The translations under genes were made by a program, and so were the position numbers. A DNA stretch of 64,000 nucleotides, taken from contig CALZFC010000005.1 of NCBI GenBank assembly GCA_945643635.1, positions 896,501-960,500 on the forward strand. Reading direction: 5' to 3'. Below, piece after piece: positions 43,216-54,490 of this stretch; the first letter of the stretch is position 1, and each line of letters starts with the position of its first letter. The stretch is from Allodiplogaster sudhausi (taxonomy: Eukaryota > Nematoda > Chromadorea > Rhabditida > Diplogasteridae). Below the pieces are notes generated by a model. That model was given only the letters and a program-made list of their open reading frames with translations, ran no database searches and had not been told where the DNA came from.

Positions 43216-44756
43216 TAGCTCCGCCAGTCGCCATTTCTCTTTGCCTGTGTTTATCTGCCGCTGTTGCTTCTTCTCTACGCCGCCGAGTTCACTGCCATCT
43301 GCCGCGGCTGGAAGAGCGACTTCCGCAGTCCCTTCTTCAAGATATTCTTCTTTGGCGGCATCGTGGTCAGCTCATTTTTGCCCCACCACCGAAATTCCTG
43401 AATCGTGGTTTAAGAATAAGGTACCAAATAAAAAAATGTTATATTTTGCAAGACAACGAAGTTGTTGAAGTAAAATATTTATTATGATTTATTGCGAATA
43501 GTAATCACGATAGCTATGAGCAATGAATTATAAAGACTTGTATATATGGAAGCTCTTCGAGGATCTTGTTGAACTGACTGTGAGCGTAATTGCGTACCGC
43601 ATCACGATTATCTCCACTTGCAAATAGCATCGTTCTGGAAAACGCTGATCTCACCATCCTTTGCATTCGGTACGTTTGATGCGGGAAACAGAATTAGAAA
43701 AAAGGAAAAGAATAAGAAATTAATTACTTTCTTGGCAGTCTATCGTTCTACATTAGTAGCATTCAAAGTTGTGTGGGAGTGGCTGTCGCTGCTAATCGCT
43801 TCATTGCCATCGTGCATCCGCATCGAGCCGATGTAATTTCTCTCCTATTTACATACATACATATATGCAAATGAACATATGTATAATCCATGAAAGACGA
43901 CTCCGTCCTGTACTCCATATGCAATTATCTAAAGAAGCCTATCTAAAAAAATCTTCATGTTCAGCTCCAGTTCCGTGTCGCAATGGTGTCCATGATCGGA
44001 TCGTGTCTCGTGCCCTTGTTGACGTCGTGGCCGGTGATGATCTTCAAGATGGAACTGGAGCCGGTGCCGATGGAGAATAACGCCACAGCATACGCTGCTT
44101 TCGTGCGACTGACTCGCACAGACGTTTTTTCTCAGACACGTCAGTCCAAATCGCGACACAAAATGTATCAGGCCTTCCCAGAATCTCCTTTCAGGCTCAG
44201 AACCTCAAGAATGGAGGGATCTTCCTGCTGGTTGCCGTGTGCATGGTAGTCATTGCGACGCTCTACACGTGGACGGTGCGCGCGCTGCGTGAAATTGGAC
44301 GCGGCGCGTCGCGGCTCGCGGACGCGGAACGGAAACTCGTCTACGTCGGCATCGGCCAGTTCGCCATCGACGTCATCTACTCCGTGGATCAGGCGGGTGA
44401 CATTTTTAATTGCGTCAACTACATAACCAGGGAAGAGAAACTCGCGATGGAGCGAACAAACTTGCAGTTGATGAAACTTCTTCTCCCGTCGTCCGTCTTC
44501 CCTCAGCCAACTCGCTACGCAACGGCGGTGTTAGTCAATGAGCTACGCGGCTTTTGCCCGCCATTTTTCTTGTCTGCGTCAGCAAACGCATCCGAAAGGT
44601 TGGTGTCTGCTCGCATCTAGCCATTCTCTCTTTTACTATATACATTCTCTTGCTATTACTTTTATCTTCTGATTCAATTCCTTTTAGAGTCTTTTGGGAC
44701 GCCGGAGAGCGGTCGCTTCCATGTCGACCACCATCTCTAACAGCATTCATCCGTAA
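43216..44756 (+). pseudogene. nematode serpentine chemoreceptor pseudogene 1 (srg-superfamily-like)
   Basis: All seven exons can be aligned to receptor 2: about 43216-43365, 43562-43669, 43739-43832, 43965-44139, 44195-44392, 44468-44598 and 44688-44756. Visible segments include YLPLLLLYAAEFTAICRGWK (TM1), FYISSIQSCVGVAVAANRF (TM3), SMIGSCLVPLLTSWPVMIFK (TM4) and LVYVGIGQFAIDVIYSVDQ (TM6). Lesions relative to receptor 2 are: no ATG in the exon 1 context, a 1-bp insertion in exon 2 leading to stops, an 8-bp deletion in exon 4, and a 1-bp deletion in exon 6. The intron after SVDQ starts GCGGGT. It lies tail to tail with receptor 2 as a large inverted duplication. Confidence 0.82.
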
Positions 44757-46020
44757 TGCTGTTTGGTGTCAGTTAGAGGGCAACGAGCAACTGACGCTAT
44801 TTAACCATTGTTTCCCTTGCTTTTTGGGAGACCAGAAGGGATCCTATCCTCGCGCTCTCCGCTCGAATATAATATCGTCTATTCGGCTTCCAACTCGATA
44901 AAAGATAGAAAGTCACAAATAGTACTTACAATTAGCGTTCATAAATTATTCTATTTTCCGGTTTTGTTCGAAAATTCTTAATACTACTTGTCATTTCCCA
45001 ACTATTTTAATGCAACACCAACCGGAAGCCAAATAGACGGCATTAACATACATACATATGTATTACATACTATATGTATTCGCGCGGAGAGCGCGAAGAT
45101 GGATCCATTCTGATCCCATGGAAAGCAAAGTAACAAGGGTTTACCTTAATATTGCCACGAACATTTATACATTAAAAAAACAACATGACCCCGACATCAA
45201 CATGACCCCGCGACAGCAACTACAAGATTTGCGATGGACCAGAGGACCCTGAATATTCGCACCAATCTCATGTGCGAGTCTTCGTCACCTTCGGTCCCTA
45301 CTATGTATTTATCTCTGTCTAAGCCAGCATCGTAGCCCATGCAAACATGCGGATGCAACGTTCATAATTATATGTATGCATATATGTAGGTACATATCTA
45401 CATATGCACACGAATTTGAAGAAAATTTGCACGTATCTAATTTATCTTGTGTCTCAAATAAAATATAACTTCTCTCGTTTTAAAAGCAATCATTAGTGGA
45501 ATCCTTGTAAGGTGAGCAGCAAATCATATACATATACACATGTATGTATGTACATTTGTACGTACGCAGTGCTGCTTGTTGCTGACTGATTAGCTAAACC
45601 TCCCAGAAGTCGGGCTAAAATGCTGACCTAAGAAATTATTCGATCACGCGGATCACAAGCAAATGGAAAGATTTGATTCCTTTACTCTGCAAATATCCGA
45701 ATGTTGCCTTCTTTCGATTTACTAGCAACTGGAGAATGGAAGCACATTCTTCAGTTGCTCGTAAATCGTAGCAGAACTCGGATGCATGGGAATTGAAAAT
45801 TCAAAGTGGACATTTGTATACACGTAATGATTGCGTGGATATGACAGAGAGAGAGAGAGAGAGAGAGAGAGTCGGAGCGAGAGATACGATTTATAGAAGC
45901 TGTGAAAGGAAAAAAAAGGATGGACCGAAAAAAGTACGGTACTCGGGAATAACTTTTAAGTAAAATTAATAAATTCAGTACAGATTGCCCAAGTAATTGC
46001 GTTAGTTGCTCGCTGCAACA
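44757..46020. other. centre of the inverted receptor pair
   Basis: No supported gene. It contains ACAT/TATG tetranucleotide clusters (45048-45075, 45370-45410, 45530-45565) and a (GA)n tract at 45846-45872. Confidence 0.5.
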
Positions 46021-47407
46021 TTACGGATGAATGCTGATAGAGATGGCGGTCAACATGAATGCGACTCGACCGAAAAGACTCTAAAGGGAATTGAATCGGA
46101 AGGAGAAAGAAATGGCAAGTGAATATAGAAGGATAAAGAGAGAATGGCGAGACACTAACCCTTCGGATGTTTTTAGTGGCGCAGATAAGAAAAATGGCTG
46201 GGCAAAAGCCTCGTAGCTCGTTGACTAACACCGCCGTTGCATAGCGAGTTGGCAGAGGGAAGATGGACGACGGGAGAAGAAGTTTCATCAGCTGCAAGTT
46301 TGCTCCATCGCGAGTTTCTCTTCCCTTTTTATGTACACAGTAGACCCACTTAAAAATGTCACAAGCCTGATCCACGGAGTAGATGATGTTGATGGCGAAC
46401 TGGCCGATGCCGACGTAGACGAGTTTCCGTTCCGCGTCCGCGAGCCGCGACGCGCCGCGTCCAATTGCACGCAGCGCGCGCACCGTCCGCGTGTAGAGCG
46501 TCGCAGTGACTACCATGCTCACGGCAACCAGCAGGAAGATCCCTCCATTCTTAAGGTTCTGCGCCTGAAGGAAGATTCTGGGTAGGACTCATTCATTTTG
46601 TGTTGCGATTTGGACTGACGTGTTTGAGAAAAAAAGTCTGTGTCTCCGGGAGAGTCAATCGCACGAAAGCAGCGTATGCTATGGCGTTATTCTCCATCGG
46701 CACCTGCTCCAGTTCCATCTTGAAGATCATCACCGGCCACGACGTCAACAATGGCACGAGACACGATCCGATCATGGACACCATTGCGACACGGAACTGG
46801 AGCTGAACAGGGAGATTCTGGGATGATTGCATAAAGAGTACAGGAGGGAGTTGTCAAATAGGAAAGAAATCGATCACAGTTCAGATGTACACACATCGGG
46901 TCGTTGCGAGTGGACGATGGCAATGAACCGATTCACCGCGACAGCCACTCCAACGCAGCTTTGAATGCCACTAATGTAGAAGGAGAGCCTGGCAAGAAAG
47001 TAATAAATTTCTTATTGTCTTTATTTTCTGATTCCCTTTTCCTCATCCGACGTACCGAATGCAAAGGATGGTGAGATCAGCGTTTTCCAGAACGTTGCGG
47101 TTAACTAGTGGAGTAATTGTGATGCGGTATGCAATGATGCTCAAAATCAATTCAACAAGATCCTGGAAGAACCACATAAAATACAAGTCTTTTTACTAAT
47201 TCTTAAACCGCGAGTAGGAACCTTAGAGAGGCAAAAATTAAGAAAAAAATGAGCTGACCACGATGCCCAAAAAAAGAATAGCTTGAAGTAGGGACTACGG
47301 AAGTCGCTCTTCCCGCTGCGGCAGATGGCCAGAAATTCGGCGGCGTAAAGAAGAAGCAACGGAGGCAGATAAACGCAGGCACAGAGGAACCAAACATCGT
47401 AGTGCAT
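46021..47407 (-). CDS. nematode serpentine chemoreceptor 2 (srg-superfamily-like), one frameshift
   Basis: Seven exons: 47407-47259, 47162-47056, 46988-46895, 46802-46620, 46564-46367, 46291-46160 and 46080-46021; 307 residues if the exon 1 frame is corrected. The likely start is MHYDVWFLCACVYLP. The order of hydrophobic segments gives seven helices, with an NRF in place of DRY after TM3 (VAVNRFIAIVH), a basic third loop (RAIGRGASRLADAERK) and a short tail ending SISIHP. Such receptors sit on the cilia of chemosensory neurons and signal through G proteins. Exon 1 is 149 nt where homologs have 150 or 153, owing to one missing base in a T7 run at about 47270, so it is either a young pseudogene or an assembly homopolymer error. 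The intron after SVDQ starts GCTTGT. The family name is inferred from the pattern LP...Y..E...ICR and S.F..LF in TM1; srv or another srg-superfamily member is possible. Confidence 0.75.
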
Positions 47408-47692
47408 CCGGGGAAGAGTAATTAAACGATGAAGACTTTGGAGAAAAAGACAAAGCAGATTTTCGTTCAAACTGATCCTTTTTTCTAATGCTAGCAGAAC
47501 AAGAAAGCGGATTCGAACAGTTGAAATCAAAGATGACGACTGTTAAGATTGCGACAAAATATAAGCTTCGATTTTATCTAAGACCTTAATTGAATAATTG
47601 AGACACGAATTACTCTTTTCGTGACAGTCATATCACTTCGGCATACAAGGCGAGGCTCGAGAGAACCTTTAGATTATGTCTGCATGAGTTAA

Positions 47693-48032
47693 CGGCTCTA
47701 TTCTAGTGTAGGCGTCCCAACGAATTATAGGCGTCCCATGGAAAATAAAGACGTCCCATAGAAAATCTAGGCGTCCCTAATTTTTATAGGCGTCCGAAGC
47801 ATTTAAAGGCGTCCCATCGGAAAAATAGGCGTCCCAAATATTTAAAGGCGTCCTATAAATTTATAGGCTTCCGAAAGAATAAATTTTATGAGACGCCTCA
47901 AATTCTATGGGACGCCTATAAACCGGTCGGACGCCTATTTTTTTTCATGGGACGCCCATAATTCGGCGGGACGCCTTTATTTTCCATGGGACGCCTATAA
48001 TTCGATGGGACGCCTGCACTAGAATAGAGCCG
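47693..48032. repeat. foldback array of GGCGTCCC/GGGACGCC units
   Basis: Outer ends CGGCTCTATTCTAGTG and CACTAGAATAGAGCCG are exact reverse complements. The left half holds about nine copies of (T/A)AGGCGTCCCA at 18-24 bp spacing; the right half holds about seven copies of TGGGACGCCTA in the opposite orientation. The spacers are AT-rich and variable. The whole could fold into a hairpin of about 160 bp per side. GTTAAC flanks both ends (47688 and 48035), with two extra bases on the right. It ends about 290 bp from the start codon of receptor 2. Confidence 0.95.
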
Positions 48033-48360
48033 ATGTTAACTTGCATAGTAAAGGGAAGTGCGCTGACTGCCAGAAAAAATTAATGATCTTGTGACGAAAT
48101 ATATAAATTTATTGGCTGTCTTGGAGGAAATGCAAAGTAGTGATTTATCTCTTCGTCATTTCAGAACTTTAATATAAGATTTGCACGTAAGTGATAAGTC
48201 ATTTTTAGTCTTTAACTAAAGAACTAGATAATAAAAGCAGTTTTAAGGGGATGATCGATGATAAAATAACTACTTATTAAAAAAAAAAATTCACACATTT
48301 AGTAAGACATGTTCATTGGTCGCCGGACATCTAAAGGTTGTAGACGAAAAGGTTGTAGAA

Positions 48361-48450
48361 AAGACTGCAGAACTCGCTCTTCCAGCTGCGGCAGATGGTC
48401 GTTGAGAAGAAACATCGATGGCAGATAAACGCGGAGGTAGAACCACACCT
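48361..48450 (-). pseudogene. fossil receptor exon 1 (TM1)
   Basis: On the minus strand, GTGTGGTTCTACCTCCGCGT, TTATCTGCC, CATCTGCCGCAGCTGGAAGA and GCGAGTTC align with exon 1 of the receptors, with a deletion. No other exons accompany it. Confidence 0.7.
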
Positions 48451-48919
48451 TTTCTTTCATACCTCGTCCCTCATAGTAACATTCTATGTCTTCGTTCGCC
48501 TCCTAGGATCTAGTGCAAGACATGTCGTCGGTAGCTCTCAGACTATCTTATAAGAAGGGCATGCACAGGAAGGCATCCTAATTGCAAAAGAACGAACAAA
48601 ACTAACAATAATCTGAAATATTGATAAAATTTTTGATTTAGTATCACTTGCCTAGCATATCCTTTTTCTGTTTCTTTCAGTATTATTAAACACAATATTT
48701 TCCTGCCGTATATTTTTTTCTTAAAGGAGGATGATCACTATTTATAAATTTATATGACGGTGCCATCTAAACAACAGTGGTTTTGGCGTTTTCGACTCGT
48801 TATGAACATTTGCGCAAAAATTTACTCGTTTTTGAAAAATAAAACGTGTACAAAAAGTACATTTACATTTTTTCGGAAATGTTCATTATGGGTCGAAAAT
48901 GCAAAAACCATAAGAGAGA

Positions 48920-50408
48920 TTAATGGAAACAGTGCTCGACTTCATGTGTTTTTTTGCTGCAAAGCATCATCTGAAAAGAGAATGGCATTGAAAATAGGTA
49001 GGAAACGAAATTCTGAATCTTGTATCGAACCTGGCGGATCCGCTTGCTGCCGAAGAAGAGGAAAACGGCCGGAGAGAAGCTACGCAGCTCGTTGACGAGC
49101 ACTGCGGTCGCATAGCGACCCTCCATGGTGAAGGCAGTAAAATTCATCAGCGAGTTCACAAGCTGACACAACAGTCTGTTATTTTGTTTATATAGTAAAC
49201 ATGCCGAAGTGCATATCTTTTTTCCTTTACCTTTCCATTAACAAACGTCTTTTATCAAATTATTGTTCCAACTAAATGCCAACGCAGTTATTTTTCGGCT
49301 AGTTCTCACTGCCCAAACCCGTCTCTTCCAGATGGCCTGCTTGCCTGATCGATGGAGAAGAAGATGTCGACTGCGAATTGGCCGAGGCCAACGTAGACAA
49401 GTCGGCGTTCCGCTTCCGCAAGCCGCGCCTCGCCGCGTCCGCTTCTATGCATCTCGAGCACCGTCCGCGCGTAAAGCGCCGCGGAGGGAAGCATACTCAG
49501 AGAGACCAGCAGCCACAAACACGCACTTTCCAGGTTCTCCTTGTAAGGAGATCTTACATTTAAAACCAAGAAAATAGCTTGAATATTTCTGTCAGACTGA
49601 ACCACGGTCACATAAGGAAGCAAACACGTACCGGGGACGCATTCGACTTGTCGAATGCCATATACATAAATGGAGGAAGAAGGCACGAGCCGACAATGGC
49701 TGAGAGAAGCATGCGATTTTGAGACTGAAAATGAGATTGTTTATATTCAAAAATATGCTTATGTATCTTGAATTATAAGTAAGAAGGATATCAAACCTTC
49801 ACGCTTGTTCTTGGATACACGACTGCAAGGAATCGGCTCGCAATTGACGTACTCAAGCAGTACTGGATTCCGGTGATGTAGAATGTTATCCTGTAACAAC
49901 CTTTATGATTATGTATATGAGCATTTCCACTGGATGAGGCTATTCTGTTGTTCTCCCATAGACAATGTTAGATTAATTTTATTCCTTCACATCCATTTCG
50001 AATTTCCTCTAATTGCTTCTTTTTCTCAATTCATGTTAATAAACCGATCTATGCCAAGTGTAAATGCAACTTACTTGCTACAGAACACTGTTAGTGGAAT
50101 ATTTCCAAGAACGCTCTTGTTTACTAATGGAGTAATTGGAATGCGATATGCAATTGTATTCACAGTCGCCATGATTATGTCTTGCAAGGTTTCGTGTGTT
50201 TTGTAAAACTACATAGGTACAGAGAGAATGTATGTTATACTTATACTTGTGACTGTCGTAGTGATAGAAGAATGCTCTGACCACACTGCCACTGAAGACG
50301 AAGAGCGTGAAGAAGGTACTGCGGAACTCGGTCTTCCAGTTGCGGCAGATTACCACGACTTCTGCAGCATAGAGAAGAAACAACGGAGGAACCAGACGTC
50401 GTTCGGGT
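48920..50408 (-). pseudogene. nematode serpentine chemoreceptor pseudogene 3
   Basis: Exon 1 (about 50408-50283) has lost the ATG (GAAGGCACCC where paralogs have GAATGCACCC). A deletion of about 22 bp within TM1 then shifts the frame to a stop. Later exons are recognisable: about 50189-50076 (IIMATVNTIAYRIPITPLVN), 49893-49797 (TFYITGIQYCLSTSIASRF), 49727-49632 (RMLLSAIVGSCLLPP, shortened in the TM4 loop compared with receptor 5), 49557-49354 (LVYVGLGQFAVDIFFSIDQ, with a GCAAGC donor), 49170-49034 (EGRYATAVLVNELRSFSP) and the tail to 48920. It is closest to receptor 5, sharing even intron sequence (ATGAGCATTTCCACTGGATG). Confidence 0.8.
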
Positions 50409-50604
50409 GCCTTCGAAAAATTTGTGTATGTTAAAGTATGATCACTGGAGGAGTTGACGTATATTCAGAATATCATAGGAAATGTTTATACTCCCATGCC
50501 ATTCCCCTCTCCTTGCCTGAACCGTTAAGATGGCTATGCGTAAGGAAAGAAGATGACGTATATCTGAAAAGATGGAAAAATCCTGCCGGGAATTAACAAA
50601 AAGG

Positions 50605-50850
50605 TTGCAATTCAAATATCTCATCGTGAAATACTGAAATGAATCGGCCCAAGTGTTACATAAATTTGTTAATGTCCAAGGTTTACTTGCTGTTCCGGAA
50701 CTTTGAATGTGGTCGGAAAGCAGAACTCTTCAAAGACACTTTCTATCAACGATAACTGCCGTTTGTCTATTAATGTTAGGAAAGAACACTTCTAATGTTG
50801 TGACTTGCGATTAGGCACTGAACGTGTTAAGTCATGTGCAAACAGACAGA
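50605..50850 (+). repeat. receptor-associated dispersed block, copy b
   Basis: CAAATATCTCATCGTGAAA, CTGAAATGAATCGGCCCAAG, TTTACTTGCTGTTCCGGAAC, GTGGTCGGAAAGCAGAAC and TTCTATCAACGAT in order. It starts about 200 bp upstream of receptor 3 and keeps the same relative orientation as copies a and d. Confidence 0.75.
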
Positions 50851-52109
50851 GAAATTATCTTCAAGTGAATGACTATTTTTAATGTTTTTGATTTCGCAAT
50901 CTTCATCAGGAAATTGCGTGATTTTCAAATTTTTGTTTCTCAAGCATTTTATCATCCTTCCATATTTTTCCTCCGTGTCTCTTCAAAGTGAAAGTCTGTG
51001 CATAATCACTACAAAAGTGCATGTAGTATTGTATTACAAAAGTTTCGAAATTAATTAGTAAAACTGACACAGACTGAAATAAATAAGAGATGTGAATCAT
51101 ATCAGACTAGATGAAGTTGCTTGAGAGCAATGGAGAAAAAAATTTTAAAGTCAGGGAATGCAAAACTTTTTGCACTTAAGATTGCTTAAAAGACAACTGT
51201 AGCCTGCCCCGGGAAAATTGTTTTTGAAATTATTAACAGAAATCATTGTTCTCATACAACCACTCTAGCTCTCTCTGATAACTCATTGAGCCATATATCC
51301 ATCAAAAACTTGTTTTTGAAACCATGTGCATATCATTCAATAGGATTTCGAAAGCACTTCAAATTTCCGCCGGGAACATATTTGTGAAAATTTCATTTTG
51401 CCAAAAAACACATATCGGTAGATATAAATGTCTTAGGTGACGCTGGTGCGGATGTACATAAGTGTAATATGTGAATATTGTTTCCTCACACCAGTGAAAT
51501 AATTTCTAAATGTTCCACAGACGAATTTTACTGGAAAACAGTACTAAAGTTCCCTGATGCGAAAGATGAAAAATTACTCTTTGACAGAATCATGCAATTC
51601 GCAAGATTGAGCAACTGTACTCAATCAGGCAATATCAGCTATTCTTTCCTCATACTTTCTTCAGAGAGAGAAGATATCCCACTGTAAGGAACGTCGCACC
51701 TTTCTCTAGTTATTCGCTGTGGCCTCTTGCTAATTCTCCCTTATCTTTCTTGGAACATAACTATAGCATGTAGCTTCTGCAGCAAATATCAAACCAACTG
51801 AAGTCCATCAAGATATTTCTCTTGGTCTCTTTTCGAATTGTTTAGAGGATCAAATAATTCAGCTTCTGTTTTATGTTTCCTCTAAGCCGTAAATGATGAA
51901 TTCCATCGTATTTTCTTCTTCGTTTTCTGGGTGTTCAAACATACGGATATAATTTTCGATGAATTGAATTTTCTTTTGTGCTTCAATCATTTACATTCAT
52001 TGCCTTTCTCCGCTCTCATTATATTGCTTCTTTCATTTCCTTCCCGCCTAGAGTTTCATTTTTTCAGATCCCTTAGATACGTTAGTCACTGTGTGAACAG
52101 GTACGGAAA

Positions 52110-52260
52110 AGTCCTCCTCTCCTATTCCGGAAGGTTGCGTTTGGTCAGCAGCAGAACTTCTCAACGACATTTTCTATCAACGATCAAGGATAAATGCCTT
52201 TTTCAATGTTGGAAAAAAAACTCTTTCAAATGTAGTGGCTAATAGTAAAGCACGAGACGT
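52110..52260 (+). repeat. receptor-associated dispersed block, copy c (partial)
   Basis: CCTATTCCGGAAGGTTGCGT, GCAGAAC, ATTTTCTATCAACGATCAAG and CAAATGTAGTGGCTA. It matches both copies b/d and the arms of the nested inverted repeat at 40.8-42.9 kb, but is reversed relative to receptor 4. Confidence 0.7.
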
Positions 52261-53205
52261 GAGCATAACAGAGAACTTGTCTTCTACTTCTTAAAATAAC
52301 AAGATAATACATGCTTTAAAGGAAATGTCGACGGCAAATTAGCTGTTTATTTTATTTTTCTACATCAAGAGGGCGTAATTGGTCAAATTAATTAGCACTT
52401 TTTGAGAAAATCTGCAAATTTTGGATCCCTTGATGTATTTTCTGTTGTTATCGACTGTTCATATGAAATAATATGAGAACGATATCTCTGCGTCCGCGCG
52501 GACGTTGCTTGAAATTCGGCGAGTTGGGAGCGGCGAATCTCAGCTCATCTGTAATAGAAACATCGGTGTTATAGCAGATTCTTCCGATTTAGATCTCTTG
52601 GGGTTTCTCGCGCATTTTTTCGTTCTCGCGAAGCAGCTGCAAATCAGCCTGTAGAGAAGCTTTCGGATTTTCGGACAAGAGCTGCATTCATTCAAAATTA
52701 GTCAAAATCATTTTACATAACAACATACTTTTGCTTTAATTCTATACAATCTCAAAAAGTCTGGCCAAGTAAGTTTTTATTCACTTTATTAGCTTCACAC
52801 CCTTCCAAGTGGGCGGCCACTTCGCTTAGCACATGCTTATAGCTATGATCTTTAGTAGACAAGGACTTGAGTTGACAAGTTTAGAGTCATTTCAATTTTC
52901 GTCATTGACAACCACTTCCATTAAATGCATTGTAGTCAGGCTGCGCAACACCTTAAAACGTTTTTGATACTGCTCGGCGGCCTCTCACATATAATAAAGG
53001 CACTTTCGAATAGTACAAGTAATCGTTATTCTCGACAACTCGCCCTATTACTGTGTGCCTCATTTGAATGCCAACTCTAGCAGGTGATGATGGCTTGCAT
53101 TGCTTACTTTTCGGCTTTGACTTGGGCCAAATTAAGCCTACATAATCATTAAAGGAGATTTTGGTAAAACGTGTCAGAGACGTCATTGCTCCAATCTACG
53201 ACCCA

Positions 53206-54490
53206 ATGCACCCCTATGACATCTGGTTCCTGTCCGCCTGCGGGTATCTGCCGCTACTGCTTCTTCTCTACATGGTAGAGTTCATTATTATCTGTCGCAA
53301 CTGGAAGAGCGAGTTCAGCAGTCCCTTTAACAAGCTGTTCGTCTTCCACGGCGTCGTGGTATGAAAATGAACTTACAATGTAAATTAGCCAGTTTACCTT
53401 TTAGCACTTCCAGGACATAATTAGTGTCGCGGTGTTCACGGTTGCATATCTGATCCCACTTACTCCGCTCATCAATGAGATTGTATTAGGAAACGCCACT
53501 GTCACAATCCTCTGCATTATGTAAGTCGAGTTTATCTGTACATCATTATGTCATAAAAATTAACTCATTAAAAAATGAAGACGATCCTGCTTTAATCCTG
53601 TATGGCATAACTAACATACACTCTCTCTAATAAAGTACTTATGGTTAAGCCGAAGAGATCAGGAAGTAGGCACCGATGGAATTTTCCATGTGCAATATAT
53701 TAACGTTTGTTGGTAAATATATTTGCAGGTTTTCTTTTTATATCACCGGCGTTCAGAACTGCCTTGGTACTGCTGTGGCTGCAAGCCGATTCCTTGCTGT
53801 TATGCATCCGAGGAAAATCAGTGTAACTTTTCTCCATATTCGGCCTATATTTCGTGTAACTCTGACAGGATTCTGACTACAATTCTTCTCTGTTAGTTGC
53901 AGCATCGCCTCGTCGTGTATGCCATGATTGCCTCGTGCCTCCTTCCTATCGCTACTTCATGGCCGATTTGGATCGTCGAATTGGAATTCGAACCGATTAG
54001 TGACAGAGACGCTGTTCTATACGTCGCACAAACCCTGTCATCATTTCGCTTTGTCAGTACTCAAAGATGAAACGAATGCTTAAATCAGAAAAAAAATCTT
54101 TTTATAGGCTCAGAACCTGAAATTTTTCTTATCGTGGATAATGGTCTCCCTGACCATGTTGACCACCGCGGCGCTCTACGCGCGGACCGTGCTGCGGCGT
54201 TCCGGACGCGGCGCGTCGCGGCTCGCGGAAGCGGAAAGGAGGCTCGTCTACGTCGGCATTGGACAGTTCCTAGTAGAGATCATCTTCTTCATCGACCAGG
54301 TTCGCAAGAAGAATGAATGATAGAATGATAAGAATCAGTGTTCTAGCTGATAAAGACGCTTATGACATTGTCTCTGCCAACTCGCTATGCTTCCGCAATT
54401 CTCGTCAACGAGCTACGTAGCTTCTGTCCAGCTGTTTGCCTCATATTCGCCAGCAAAAGGATTCGAGATGTTGTTGTTTCTTTTACTTAA
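53206..54490 (+). CDS. intact nematode serpentine chemoreceptor 4 (srg-superfamily-like, about 282 aa)
   Basis: Six exons with every junction in frame: 53206-53358 (MHPYDIWFLSACGYLPLLLL), 53414-53520 (AYLIPLTPLINEIVLG), 53729-53822 (FSFYITGVQNCLGTAVAAS then RF), 53897-54052 (MIASCLLPIATSWPIWIVE), 54108-54299 (LVYVGIGQFLVEIIFFIDQ) and 54347-54490 (RYASAILVNELRSFCP, stop after VVVSFT). Introns are short (46-206 bp). The seventh exon of the other copies is absent; the frame reads to a stop 21 nt past the usual donor. The intron after IDQ uses a canonical GT donor (GTTCGC), unlike its paralogs. It is the only plus-strand copy that looks functional. Confidence 0.8.

Larger units (their letters stand above)
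50409..53205. other. intergenic region with receptor-associated repeats
   Basis: No supported gene. It contains dispersed-block copies at 50605-50850 and 52110-52260. The segment 52490-52790 shares blocks (CGGCGA(G/A)TTGGGA-like and TATTAGTCAAA-like sequence) with 55670-55990 downstream of receptor 5, consistent with duplicated flanks. Confidence 0.5.

Noticed and set aside
44195..44392. Receptor identity as a rhodopsin-like neuropeptide receptor
   Set aside because: There is no DRY, CWxP or NPxxY; NRF after TM3 and the short TM7 exon fit nematode serpentine families better.
47693..48032. CRISPR array
   Set aside because: The units are about 10 bp with about 10-bp spacers, invert at the centre, and the genome is animal.
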